From positions 1 through 41,610 of the forward strand of contig NZ_JALDUR010000015.1 of assembly GCF_023109675.1 (NCBI RefSeq): DNA of 41,610 nucleotides, given 5' to 3'. The notes under the pieces were generated by a model. It worked only from the letters and a program-made list of their open reading frames with translations, was not told where the DNA came from and did no database searches. Source of the stretch: Streptococcus parasanguinis. GTDB lineage: Bacteria > Bacillota > Bacilli > Lactobacillales > Streptococcaceae. Numbering within the stretch: the stretch's first letter is position 1; each line of letters starts with the position of its first letter. The position numbers and the translations under genes were made by a program. Of this stretch, positions 24,658 through 32,864 are shown one piece after another.

Positions 24658-26229
24658 ATGGCATTTGAAAGTTTAACCGAACGTTTACAAAACGTCTTTA
24701 AAAATCTTCGTAAGAAAGGGAAAATCTCTGAAGCGGATGTCCAAGAGGCAACCAAAGAGATTCGTCTAGCCCTCTTAGAGGCTGACGTTGCCCTTCCTGT
24801 TGTAAAAGACTTCATCAAACGCGTCCGCGAGCGGGCTGTTGGTCATGAGGTCATTGAAACTTTGAACCCTGCCCAACAAATCGTGAAGATTGTCGATGAA
24901 GAATTGACAGCCATTTTGGGTTCAGAAACAGCAGAAATTATCAAATCTCCAAAGATTCCAACCATTATCATGATGGTCGGTCTTCAGGGGGCTGGTAAAA
25001 CAACCTTTGCTGGGAAATTGGCCAACAAATTGGTCAAGGAAGAAAATGCGCGTCCTTTGATGATTGCGGCCGATATCTATCGACCAGCAGCCATTGACCA
25101 GTTGAAGACGCTTGGTCAGCAGATCAATGTCCCTGTCTTCTCACTTGGTACTGAAGTCCCTGCAGTGGAGATCGTACGTCAAGGTTTGGAGCAGGCGAGA
25201 GCCAATCACAATGACTATGTCTTGATCGATACAGCCGGTCGTCTGCAAATCGATGAAAAACTCATGGGCGAATTGCGCGATGTCAAAGCCCTTGCCGAGC
25301 CAAACGAAATCCTCTTGGTTGTCGATGCCATGATCGGTCAAGAAGCGGCCAATGTGGCGCGTGAGTTCAATGAACAACTCGAAGTGACTGGGGTCATCTT
25401 GACCAAGATCGATGGGGATACCCGTGGTGGTGCAGCCCTTTCTGTCCGTCAGATTACTGGGAAACCAATCAAGTTTACTGGTACTGGTGAAAAAATCACG
25501 GATATCGAAACCTTCCACCCAGACCGTATGTCTGGCCGGATCCTCGGTATGGGGGATATGCTGACACTGATCGAGAAGGCTTCTCAAGAATACGATGAGA
25601 AACGCTCTCTTGAACTCGCTGAGAAGATGCGGGAAAACACCTTTGACTTCAACGATTTCATCGATCAGTTAGACCAAGTTCAAAACATGGGACCAATGGA
25701 AGATCTGCTCAAAATGCTTCCAGGGATGGCCAACAATCCAGCTATGAAGAACCTTAAGGTTGATGAACGAGAAATTGCTCGCAAACGTGCAATTGTATCA
25801 TCCATGACCCCAGCTGAACGAGAAAATCCAGATTTGTTAAATCCAAGCCGTCGTCGTCGGATTGCTGCTGGTTCAGGAAATAGCTTTGTCGAAGTCAATA
25901 AATTCATCAAGGACTTTAACCAAGCCAAACAGATGATGCAAGGCGTCCTCTCTGGCGATATGAATAAGATGATGAAACAAATGGGGCTCAATCCAAATAA
26001 CATGCCGAAGAATATGCCTGGTGGAATGCCTGATATGTCTGCCCTCGAAGGCTTGATGGGACAAGGTGGCATGCCTGACTTGTCAGCTCTTGGTGGAGGC
26101 GCTGGAATGCCTGATATGAGCCAAATGTTTGGCGGTGGTCTCAAAGGAAAAGCCGGTGAATTTATGATGAAACGGGCGATGAACAAGATGGCCAAACAAA
26201 TGCGCAAAAATAAGAAAAAACGGAAATAA
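24658..26229 (+). CDS. ffh: Signal recognition particle protein Ffh (SRP54)
   Basis: 523 aa. GTPase that binds 4.5S RNA and signal peptides for cotranslational membrane targeting with FtsY. N domain helices at residues 1-90; G domain with G1 VGLQGAGKTTFAGKLA (about 105), the insertion-box region RPAAIDQLK, G3 DTAGRLQ, G4 TKIDGDTRGGAAL. The M domain (from about 300) is Met-rich, with SRRRRIAAGSG as the RNA-binding loop and a Gly-Met-Pro-rich tail (NMPKNMPGGMPDMS). Follows ylxM as usual. Confidence 0.98.
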   Translation: MAFESLTERLQNVFKNLRKKGKISEADVQEATKEIRLALLEADVALPVVKDFIKRVRERAVGHEVIETLNPAQQIVKIVDEELTAILGSETAEIIKSPKIPTIIMMVGLQGAGKTTFAGKLANKLVKEENARPLMIAADIYRPAAIDQLKTLGQQINVPVFSLGTEVPAVEIVRQGLEQARANHNDYVLIDTAGRLQIDEKLMGELRDVKALAEPNEILLVVDAMIGQEAANVAREFNEQLEVTGVILTKIDGDTRGGAALSVRQITGKPIKFTGTGEKITDIETFHPDRMSGRILGMGDMLTLIEKASQEYDEKRSLELAEKMRENTFDFNDFIDQLDQVQNMGPMEDLLKMLPGMANNPAMKNLKVDEREIARKRAIVSSMTPAERENPDLLNPSRRRRIAAGSGNSFVEVNKFIKDFNQAKQMMQGVLSGDMNKMMKQMGLNPNNMPKNMPGGMPDMSALEGLMGQGGMPDLSALGGGAGMPDMSQMFGGGLKGKAGEFMMKRAMNKMAKQMRKNKKKRK

Positions 26230-26240
26230 TCGTTTCTAAT

Positions 26241-26279
26241 AAGGGCCTGGAACACACTGTTCTGGGTTCTTTTAGAAAC
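26241..26279 (+). terminator. Terminator after ffh
   Basis: CCTGGAAC and GTTCTGGG pair around ACACT with two G-U pairs, then TTCTTTT; an outer GTTTCT/AGAAAC pairing extends it. Moderate strength. Confidence 0.6.
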
Positions 26280-26295
26280 TACTACTAGAGGAAAG

Positions 26296-27063
26296 ATGTT
26301 AAAAAAACTATTTCAACAAGTCATTCGTTTCTTTGCAAGATTGTTTTCTTCGCACAGAAAGGCCTTTGAATTTCCTAAAGGGTCGAAGAAACCACCGATT
26401 AGACCAATCATCTTTGTACCTGGGAGTTCAGCCAGTATCCAGCGATTCAACGGAACCATCCGTATGCTCCATCGCTTTTCTAGAAAAAAACAGAGTCTCT
26501 TAAAAATAAAAGTCAACAAAGATGAGTCTATAGAGATGGAAGGAAGACTGAATACGAAAGAGCCGAATCCTATGATTGTGATTGGCTTTGAGAACAATCG
26601 AGATGGCTACAGCAATATCAAGCAGCAAGTTGAATCCCTTAAGATAGCTCTAACCTACCTTCTTGATCACTATCATTTTACAGAGTTCAAGGCAGTCGGG
26701 CATTCTAATGGTGGACTGGTTTTGACTGGTTTATTGGAAAGTGGCTTTTTAGAGAAAAAGAAGGTAACCGTCAGCAAGTTAGCTATTATTGGCAGTCCTT
26801 ACCAATTCAATCAAGAAATGTTTGACGATTTTCAAAAATGGAAGCATCGCCTGGGAAAAGAAGTAGAAGTCCTTAATTTTATCGGTAGCTTTGCTGGAAA
26901 ATCAGATGGCATCGTCCCTCTTTCTAGCGCACAAGCAGCACAATCTATTTTTGACAATCAGGCCTATACAGAAGTGAATTTAAATGGTCGTAAGGCTCAT
27001 CATTCAGCTTTACCCACTAATCCAGATCTAGTAAAACAATTAAGTCTGTTTTTGAATCTATAA
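26296..27063 (+). CDS. Alpha/beta hydrolase, DUF915 family
   Basis: 255 aa; ATG behind AGAGGAAAG. The N terminus is basic and amphipathic (MLKKLFQQVIRFFARLFSSH), possibly a membrane anchor. PIIFVPGSSASIQRF is the oxyanion strand, AVGHSNGGLVLTGLL holds the nucleophilic Ser (GxSxGG, about residue 137), IGSFAGKSDGIVPLSSAQA the Asp, and KAHHSALP the His. The DUF915 family has cell-surface or cytoplasmic hydrolases of unknown substrate in Firmicutes. Confidence 0.85.
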   Translation: MLKKLFQQVIRFFARLFSSHRKAFEFPKGSKKPPIRPIIFVPGSSASIQRFNGTIRMLHRFSRKKQSLLKIKVNKDESIEMEGRLNTKEPNPMIVIGFENNRDGYSNIKQQVESLKIALTYLLDHYHFTEFKAVGHSNGGLVLTGLLESGFLEKKKVTVSKLAIIGSPYQFNQEMFDDFQKWKHRLGKEVEVLNFIGSFAGKSDGIVPLSSAQAAQSIFDNQAYTEVNLNGRKAHHSALPTNPDLVKQLSLFLNL

Positions 27064-27065
27064 TT

Positions 27066-27098
27066 AAATTACATAATTTCGGTTATGTAATTTTTATT
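27066..27098 (+). terminator. Terminator after the DUF915 gene
   Basis: AAATTACATAA (27066-27076), loop TTTCGG, TTATGTAATTT (27083-27093), T-rich tail. Confidence 0.85.
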
Positions 27099-27104
27099 TG
27101 TCTC

Positions 27105-27149
27105 TTGCAATCCTTAAGTAAATATGGTACATTTTTGGTAACGATTACA
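27105..27149 (+). promoter_or_regulatory. Promoter with cre-like site before the acetyl esterase gene
   Basis: TTGCAA (27105-27110), 17 bases, TACATT (27128-27133). A catabolite-responsive-element-like sequence TGGTAACGATTACA (27136-27149) lies across the predicted transcription start and fits the CcpA consensus at all but one constrained position. Repression by CcpA in the presence of preferred sugars is expected. Confidence 0.65.
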
Positions 27150-27168
27150 TATACTTAAGGAGGATTTT

Positions 27169-28152
27169 ATGAAAGATCCCAAATTATTAGAAACAATGAA
27201 AGATTACAAGGGGCGGGATGAGGTTCCCGCAGATTTTGATGCTTTTTGGGATCAAGTCCTAGCAAAAATTACTGAACTGCCTGAATACAAGCTCGAAGAA
27301 CGAGATTTCAGCATTCCAAATGAGATTTGTTATGAATTAACCTTTAAAGGAACACGAGATGGACTTGTTTATGCGCGGGTTGTTCTCCCAAAAACGGATC
27401 AAAAAGTTCCCGTTATTTTCCATTTTCATGGCTATATGGGACGTTGTTGGGATTGGGCTGATATGTTAGCTTATACAGTAGCCGGCAATGGTGTTGTGTC
27501 TATGGACGTGAGAGGGCAGTCAGGCTATTCAACCGACGGAGATCGCTCACCACTTGGAAATACGGTTAAAGGACAGATTATCCGCGGAGCCGTGGAAGGT
27601 CCGGATGAGCTCTTTTATAAGGATGTCTATTTAGATCTTTACCAGTTAATTGAAATTGTAGCCAGCCTCCCTCAAGTAGACGACAGCAAACTTGCCAGCT
27701 ACGGAGCATCTCAAGGCGGTGCCCTTGCTCTGGTTGCTGCTGGATTGAATCAACGGATTCAACGAACAGTCGCCATTTACCCATTCTTATCAGATTTCAG
27801 ACGGGTATTAGAGATCGGAAATACCAGTGAGGCCTATGACGAGCTTTTCCGTTATTTCAAGTTCCATGATCCATTCCATGAAACGGAAGATCGTTTGATG
27901 CAGACTTTAGCCTATATTGATGTGAAAAATTTCGCTCATCGCATCAAAGGACAAGTTCACATGATTACCGGGCTAGATGATGATGTCTGTTATCCTGAAA
28001 CGCAGTTTGCTATTTATAATCGCTTAGAATGTCCAAAAGAGCATTTAATCATGCCAGAATATGCTCATGAAGCTATGAACGTTCAAGTCAATGATCGAGT
28101 CTATAATTGGCTCTGTGGTAGTAAGATTTCATTTCGATATGTAGAAAAATAA
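27169..28152 (+). CDS. axe1: CE7-family acetyl esterase (acetyl xylan esterase/cephalosporin C deacetylase)
   Basis: 327 aa, full length, AAGGAGG before the ATG. Removes O-acetyl groups from short acetylated sugars in the cytoplasm. CE7 features: FHFHGYMGR oxyanion region, MDVRGQSGYSTDG (RGQ motif, about residue 117), YGASQGGALALVA with nucleophilic Ser (about 183), TGLDDDVCYPETQ with Asp, and PEYAHEAM with His near the C terminus. Single-gene unit with promoter, cre-like site and terminator. Confidence 0.9.
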   Translation: MKDPKLLETMKDYKGRDEVPADFDAFWDQVLAKITELPEYKLEERDFSIPNEICYELTFKGTRDGLVYARVVLPKTDQKVPVIFHFHGYMGRCWDWADMLAYTVAGNGVVSMDVRGQSGYSTDGDRSPLGNTVKGQIIRGAVEGPDELFYKDVYLDLYQLIEIVASLPQVDDSKLASYGASQGGALALVAAGLNQRIQRTVAIYPFLSDFRRVLEIGNTSEAYDELFRYFKFHDPFHETEDRLMQTLAYIDVKNFAHRIKGQVHMITGLDDDVCYPETQFAIYNRLECPKEHLIMPEYAHEAMNVQVNDRVYNWLCGSKISFRYVEK

Positions 28153-28163
28153 GTTACAGAAGA

Positions 28164-28203
28164 AAACAATCAGTAAATCCATGAGATTTGCTGATTTTAT
28201 TGT
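28164..28203. terminator. Terminator after the acetyl esterase gene
   Basis: AATCAG-T-AAATC (28168-28179) and GATTT-G-CTGATT (28185-28196), loop CATGA, T-rich on the right and A-rich on the left. Confidence 0.8.
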
Positions 28204-28286
28204 GGTTAAAAGGGATCTAGTATAGATAGGAAAACTAAAAGTTTATGTACAATTGACTAAACAAGACTTAAACCATTGCTATAGCT

Positions 28287-28345
28287 GAATTAGAAGCATA
28301 AAGTACATTCTTTAAAAAGTGTACTTTATTTTTATTTTGTACATT
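28287..28345 (+). repeat. 59-bp direct repeat containing a terminator (left copy)
   Basis: Matches 31145-31203 at 53 of 59 positions; weaker similarity extends about 30 bases further left. The core is a hairpin AAAGTACATT/AGTGTACTTT followed by ATTTTT, an intrinsic terminator. The pair brackets the SIR2/HEPN genes. Confidence 0.9.
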
Positions 28346-28560
28346 ATTCTGGGGTGGTATTTTGTATGTTTTCTAGTACATAACATCCTCAAATCTAAGA
28401 AATTGATTTGTACATTTTTTACTCAAGTAACAGTAGAAGGAGTGACGGTTCAATTGTACACTTTATTTAAAATATTTATGGCTATATTAATAGTATTTGA
28501 AGCATAGATAAAGTAGATACAGTGGTATAATAGTGTCAAAAGACTTTCAGGAGAAATGAG
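28346..28560 (+). promoter_or_regulatory. Leader of the SIR2/HEPN cassette with extended -10 promoter
   Basis: An extended -10 element TG-G-TATAAT (28523-28531) lies 29 bases before the SIR2 start; no good -35 is seen. The stretch 28240-28465, together with the repeat, holds seven GTAC-centred motifs (TGTACA/AGTACA-like), possibly decayed pieces of the repeat or binding sites. A 62-codon frame here (28319-28507) is not believed. Confidence 0.5.
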
Positions 28561-29583
28561 ATGAGATCGCATACAGTTATTCTAGGCGCTGGTGCTACTA
28601 TTGCAGCAATTCCAGATGGTGATAAAAATGGGAAAAGCTCTTCAGTTATGAATGGATTGCTAAAAAAACTTAATTTAGAAGAAATTCTTGCTGGTGTTGA
28701 ATTACAGACAAAGAGCGAAAATTTAGAAGATATCTATTCAGAATTATTTGAGAGAGAAGAGTGCTCTGAAATAGTTAGAAAGCTAGAAGAAAGACTCTAT
28801 GATTATTTTGCTTCGTTGGAGTTACCTGATGAACCAACAATTTATGATCTTTTAATATTAAGTTTAACTAATAAAGATTGCATAGCTACGTTTAATTGGG
28901 ACCCTTTACTTATACAAGCTTATGTTCGCTGTTCAAAAATTACTCGGAACCTGCCACAAATTCTTTGTTTACATGGGAATGTAGCTATCGGTTTTTGTGA
29001 AGAACATACTGAGTTTGGAACAGTAGATTACTATTGCCCAACATGTTATAAAAAATTAAATCCAACAAAATTATTGTATCCCGTAAAAAACAAAGACTAT
29101 TCTTCCGATGGATACATAAATTGGTGTTGGAAAGCATTAGATTACTTTGTCGATCATTCATATATGTTAACTATTTTTGGATACAGTGCTCCTAAGAGCG
29201 ATGTAGATGCTGTTAATTTAATGAAAAAAGCATGGGGAAATATTGAAGACCGACCACTTGAAGAAGTTTCCGTAATAGATATTGTAGACGAAGAGACTAT
29301 GCTAAATACATGGAAAGACTTTATTCATAGCCATTATTATAGGTATTCAAATTCATTTTTTGATTCTTACTTAGCAAAATTTCCAAGAAGAACTTGTGAA
29401 ACTGTATTTGCAACATTTTCATTAAATGTTCCTTCTGATGGTAGTAGAGGTTTTAAAGAGAATTTTAATTGGGAAATGATAAAAGAGTTTTTATCTGATA
29501 TGTTAGTTGAAGAACAAGAAAATAAAGGAAAATCAAATTTAAAATCGAAATATTTAGTTTGGGATGAAGATGTTAACGAATAA
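28561..29583 (+). CDS. SIR2-like NADase-type protein, putative phage defence effector
   Basis: 340 aa, CAGGAG before the ATG. SIR2 fold signs: N-terminal VILGAGATIAA (residues 6-16), ATFNWDPLL with the conserved Asn112 and Asp114, LCLHGN with the His138 that is catalytic in SIR2 enzymes, and IFGYSAPKSDVDA (about 205-217), the closing GxSxxD motif. Cysteines 146, 159 and 162 (FCEEH, YYCPTC) could bind zinc. In defence systems (Thoeris, DSR, SIR2-Argonaute and others) such proteins destroy NAD+ on infection. It overlaps the next gene by 20 bases. The C-terminal 120 residues match nothing recognised and may sense the trigger or bind the partner. Confidence 0.85.
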   Translation: MRSHTVILGAGATIAAIPDGDKNGKSSSVMNGLLKKLNLEEILAGVELQTKSENLEDIYSELFEREECSEIVRKLEERLYDYFASLELPDEPTIYDLLILSLTNKDCIATFNWDPLLIQAYVRCSKITRNLPQILCLHGNVAIGFCEEHTEFGTVDYYCPTCYKKLNPTKLLYPVKNKDYSSDGYINWCWKALDYFVDHSYMLTIFGYSAPKSDVDAVNLMKKAWGNIEDRPLEEVSVIDIVDEETMLNTWKDFIHSHYYRYSNSFFDSYLAKFPRRTCETVFATFSLNVPSDGSRGFKENFNWEMIKEFLSDMLVEEQENKGKSNLKSKYLVWDEDVNE

Positions 29584-31051
29584 TCTAATTAACCATAGTG
29601 TACTTAAATTGTCAATGGATTTCGACAATGCTTTTAAAAATAAAGATATAGATGAGATTTATAGACTAATAGAAATTGGTAAAAATATGGAAAATACTAT
29701 TGATGATATTTCCAAAATTCATTTACTTTATTCTATTGGGACAGCATATGGTGATATATTTGAACTAAGTGATAACCTAGTATTCAACATAGATACCGAT
29801 TGTACAGTTCAACAAATTTATTACTTTAGAAAAGCTATCGAAATTTCAAATAATATTGATATAAATCCTGAGAACAATAGCTTTATTCACCCATTATTAT
29901 GTTCACTATACACCAATTACGCGAATCTATTAGATGCTTGTGGTAGAAAACAGTTAGCTATTAAGATGTATTGTAAATGTATACAAATCAATCCAAGATT
30001 CACAATGGCTAGTGGTAACTTGGCTATTTGTCTACATCATTATCGTAATTTTTTGAATGATAACGAACATCTTCACTTTATTAAAAAAATTAAAAATTTA
30101 ATAGAAACAAGTATAACTGTTTCAGATCCAAACAGAGTTAAAAACGCAGAAAAGCAATTTATTAAACTTTACGAACAATATCTTGATTATAAAGTTTTAG
30201 ATGAATGCTCTTGTAAAAACATTGATTATAATCCTAATTCACAAAAGTATCGTGAATGGTGTTGGAACAACGGGCTGTATCTTAATCCACTTAATGACTT
30301 ACAAGCTGACGATATAAATAGATATGATGACAATCTTTTACTACCAAGTTTATTGTTTCAATCGGATAAAGATTTAAACAAATACATTTCTATGTTTAAT
30401 CAAATTAAGCAAGAATATGTTTATGCCCGTTATCTCTGTTTTAATAGCATTGAGGTTGATTCGGTTCATTATGCTGACGAGAATGTTAATCTTATTGATT
30501 GTCTAGACTACGTACAATACTCTATCAGACTTGAAGGATTAAAAGCGGCTTTTAAAACACTCTATTCATTATTAGACAAAGTTGCAATGTTTATAAATGA
30601 ATATTATTCTCTTAAAATTAAGACTAGACAAGTAAATTTTCATTCAATTTGGATGTCTAATAGCGATTTAAATAAATTTTTGAATAAGAACATTGGCCTG
30701 TCATCTATATTTTGGATAGCGAAAGATTTTGATAATGGTGATAATTCTTTAACAGCTAATCCAAACTCAAAGCGATTGAAAATTATTAGAAATTATTTAG
30801 AGCACAGGTTTACTAATATAACATTGAATATTTTTGATGGAAGTGAAGATAATAATGAAACGAGACTGTATCTAACTGAATCTGAACTTCAAGAGTTTGC
30901 ATTAGATTTATTAAATCTTGTAAGAGAAGTTATTTTTTCACTCAAAAATGCCATTCAAATAAGTGAAAATGAAAAACAATCTACTCTAAGCAGTGAAGTA
31001 GCTTTAATTCCGATAAATTATGAAGAAGTAGATTCGAAAGATAAATTATAG
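29564..31051 (+). CDS. TPR protein with LA2681-type HEPN domain, putative RNase toxin
   Basis: 495 aa, ATG 29564 (29570 also possible). Residues about 20-210 are helical with TPR-like repeats (LYTNYANLLDACGRKQLAIK, FTMASGNLAICLHHYRNFL). From about 230 the pattern EWCWNNGLYLNPLNDL is typical of the LA2681-like HEPN family. Near residue 409 IIRNYLEHRF supplies the R-x4-H catalytic motif of HEPN ribonucleases, followed by a helical end (ESELQEFALDLLNLVREVIF). HEPN domains cleave RNA in toxin-antitoxin and abortive infection systems. Coupling to a SIR2-like gene suggests one two-component defence system. Confidence 0.8.
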   Translation: MKMLTNNLINHSVLKLSMDFDNAFKNKDIDEIYRLIEIGKNMENTIDDISKIHLLYSIGTAYGDIFELSDNLVFNIDTDCTVQQIYYFRKAIEISNNIDINPENNSFIHPLLCSLYTNYANLLDACGRKQLAIKMYCKCIQINPRFTMASGNLAICLHHYRNFLNDNEHLHFIKKIKNLIETSITVSDPNRVKNAEKQFIKLYEQYLDYKVLDECSCKNIDYNPNSQKYREWCWNNGLYLNPLNDLQADDINRYDDNLLLPSLLFQSDKDLNKYISMFNQIKQEYVYARYLCFNSIEVDSVHYADENVNLIDCLDYVQYSIRLEGLKAAFKTLYSLLDKVAMFINEYYSLKIKTRQVNFHSIWMSNSDLNKFLNKNIGLSSIFWIAKDFDNGDNSLTANPNSKRLKIIRNYLEHRFTNITLNIFDGSEDNNETRLYLTESELQEFALDLLNLVREVIFSLKNAIQISENEKQSTLSSEVALIPINYEEVDSKDKL

Positions 31052-31144
31052 TATTGAACATACAATTTATAGTCGTTATAAAAAGCAATAGTCTAAATTC
31101 ATTTAACTAATCGACTTAACTAGAGCTAAACTATTGATAAAACC

Positions 31145-31203
31145 GAATTAGAAGGATAAAGTACACTCATTAAGCAGTGTACTTTATTTTTGTTTTGTAC
31201 ATT
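31145..31203 (+). repeat. 59-bp direct repeat containing a terminator (right copy)
   Basis: Perfect 10-bp stem AAAGTACACT/AGTGTACTTT, then ATTTTT; it ends transcription of the SIR2/HEPN cassette 94 bases after the stop. See the left copy at 28287-28345. Confidence 0.9.
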
Positions 31204-31377
31204 TTTTGTTGATTGCTTAATCAATACTACATCTCTATCAGGCAATTCAGACTCCATTTAGTCCTCTAAAACCCATGTTGAGGCAGCATCACTGCTTGTA
31301 CGAGCTTAGAAAAAATGTTAACGAAAAAGCCTTAGTGTCAAGGTTTTTTTGGTATCCTCAAAAAGGTAATTTTATAA
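31204..31377. other. Intergenic spacer with a weak terminator
   Basis: No gene seen. GCCTT-AGTGTC-AAGGT followed by seven T (31329-31350) could stop transcription towards the TetR gene. Confidence 0.5.
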
Positions 31378-31406
31378 TTGACAATTTGTCAGTAGAGTAG
31401 TATAAT
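31378..31406 (+). promoter_or_regulatory. TetR-1 promoter and operator
   Basis: TTGACA (31378-31383), 17 bases, TATAAT (31401-31406). The palindrome TGACAA-T-TTGTCA (31379-31391) covers the -35. The same palindrome recurs at 32127-32139, so it is the likely operator of the TetR encoded between them. Confidence 0.8.
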
Positions 31407-31426
31407 TTATAAGCAGGAGGAATAAA

Positions 31427-32044
31427 ATGCGAGATGTAAAAGATCCGGAAATTCGACGGGCTGAGATTATGGACGCTGCTATGCTCCTCTTTATGGAGAA
31501 AGGATATGCGAACACAACAACTCAGGATATAGTCGATAAGGTAAATATATCACGAGGTTTGCTATACTATCACTTTAAGAATAAAGAAGATATTCTGTAT
31601 TGTCTCGTGGAACGATATTCAGAGAAATTATTGAGTGATATTCACGTGATTGTCTATGATGATGACAAAACTGCTATTGAAAAAACAAGAGCCTTTATAG
31701 ATGCCACAATAATCTCTACAGATAACGTTTCAGCGGAAGGAACTGAGTTACAAAAGACGGTTGATCTTGAAGAAAATCGTTATATGTTAGATAAGTTATC
31801 TCATAAGCTCATTGAAAAACTGACTATATATTTTGAGAGGATAATAAATCAAGGCATCTCAGAAAAAGTATTTTCTGTAAAATATCCATCAGAAACAGCA
31901 GAATTTCTGATGACAGCCTATGTTTTTGTTTCAAATAACATAGGTATAAAAACTTCAAAGAAAGAAACTGTCAAAGATTACTTGAATGCATTTAAGATAA
32001 TGCTGGAACAAAATCTAAATACAAAAGAACTCTTTAGCAATTAA
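31427..32044 (+). CDS. TetR-family regulator 1
   Basis: 205 aa. HTH at residues about 10-55 (RRAEIMDAAMLLFMEKGYAN, TTTQDIVDKVNISRGLLYYH, FKNKEDIL). The C-terminal ligand domain is helical and divergent. Autorepression through the palindrome in its promoter is likely, and a second identical palindrome precedes the ABC operon downstream. Ligand unknown; toxic lipophilic or peptide compound is usual for this arrangement. Confidence 0.88.
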   Translation: MRDVKDPEIRRAEIMDAAMLLFMEKGYANTTTQDIVDKVNISRGLLYYHFKNKEDILYCLVERYSEKLLSDIHVIVYDDDKTAIEKTRAFIDATIISTDNVSAEGTELQKTVDLEENRYMLDKLSHKLIEKLTIYFERIINQGISEKVFSVKYPSETAEFLMTAYVFVSNNIGIKTSKKETVKDYLNAFKIMLEQNLNTKELFSN

Positions 32045-32076
32045 AAAAAGATAGAATGTTTGTAAAGAGAACTATG

Positions 32077-32115
32077 TACCGATAGCTAAATCAAAACAAG
32101 CTATCGGTATTATTT
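32077..32115 (+). terminator. Terminator after TetR-1
   Basis: ACCGATAGCT (32078-32087) and AGCTATCGGT (32099-32108), loop of 11, then ATTATTT. Strong stem, modest T run. Confidence 0.75.
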
Positions 32116-32126
32116 CAAAATATGAC

Positions 32127-32139
32127 TGACAAATTGTCA
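32127..32139. promoter_or_regulatory. TetR-1 operator before the ABC operon
   Basis: TGACAA-A-TTGTCA, differing from the copy at 31379-31391 only at the centre. It lies 14 bases before the ABC ATPase start. Confidence 0.75.
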
Positions 32140-32153
32140 ATGGAGACGAAAAT

Positions 32154-32864
32154 ATGTTAGAGATAAAGAATTTTAGTAAAAGTTATGGGGATAAGAAGGT
32201 TGTGGATAACCTGTCTATTTCAGTACAGCCTGGAGATATTTATGGTTTTATTGGAGCAAATGGTGCGGGAAAAACATCAACGATAAAGGCAGTTGTCGGT
32301 ATCCATGATTTTGAAGAAGGAAGTATAATTATCAACGGTCATTCTATTAAAGAAGAACCTGTTATTTGTAAAAAAATGATGGCGTATATCCCAGATAATC
32401 CAGATTTGTATGAACATATGACAGGACTTCAATATATTAATTTTATTGCTGACTTGTTTGAAATTCCTACAAAAATACGCAAGGAGAGAATACAAAAATA
32501 CGGTGATTTATTTGATATGACTGAGCATCTTTCGGGGATTATTTCTTCATATTCACATGGAATGAAGCAACGAACAGCCATTATTTCTGCACTTGTACAT
32601 TCTCCCAAACTGTTGATTTTAGATGAACCTTTTGTTGGGCTAGATCCCAAAGCAACTTTCCTACTAAAGAAAATTATGCATGAGTGTGTTTCAGATGGAG
32701 GTGCTATTTTCTTTTCAACCCATGTATTGGATGTTGCGGAAAAATTATGTAATAAGATTGCCATTATCAAAAATGGAAAGTTAATTGCAAGTGGCAATAC
32801 GGGAGACGTCAAAGGTGATGAATCATTGGAGGCATTTTTCATGGAGGTGCAGAACAATGAGTAA
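32154..32864 (+). CDS. ABC transporter ATPase (CcmA-like exporter)
   Basis: 236 aa. Walker A GANGAGKTST (about residues 39-48), Q-loop region MMAYIPDNPDLYEH, signature SYSHGMKQR (SHGMK replaces LSGGQ, as common in drug and bacteriocin exporters), Walker B LLILDEPFVGLD, H-loop FSTHVLDVAEKL. Pairs with the large permease that starts within its last codons. Under TetR-1 control by the operator just upstream. Confidence 0.92.
   Translation: MLEIKNFSKSYGDKKVVDNLSISVQPGDIYGFIGANGAGKTSTIKAVVGIHDFEEGSIIINGHSIKEEPVICKKMMAYIPDNPDLYEHMTGLQYINFIADLFEIPTKIRKERIQKYGDLFDMTEHLSGIISSYSHGMKQRTAIISALVHSPKLLILDEPFVGLDPKATFLLKKIMHECVSDGGAIFFSTHVLDVAEKLCNKIAIIKNGKLIASGNTGDVKGDESLEAFFMEVQNNE

Noticed and set aside
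25680..26255. 191-codon frame antisense to ffh, and similar long antisense frames over guaA and the gntR gene
   Set aside because: They mirror codon bias of strongly coding genes on the other strand; no start signals or family resemblance.
28240..28465. CRISPR-like array from recurring GTAC motifs
   Set aside because: Motifs are about 6 bases, unevenly spaced and variable; there are no repeat-length direct repeats and no cas genes.
28319..28507. 62-codon plus-strand frame before the SIR2 gene
   Set aside because: It starts inside the terminator repeat, has no Shine-Dalgarno and gives a hydrophobic translation typical of AT-rich spacer.
32785..32856. Upstream extension of the large ABC permease
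   Set aside because: The frame is open but lies inside the ATPase gene; ATG 32857 has GGAGG at the right distance and gives a normal N-terminal start.
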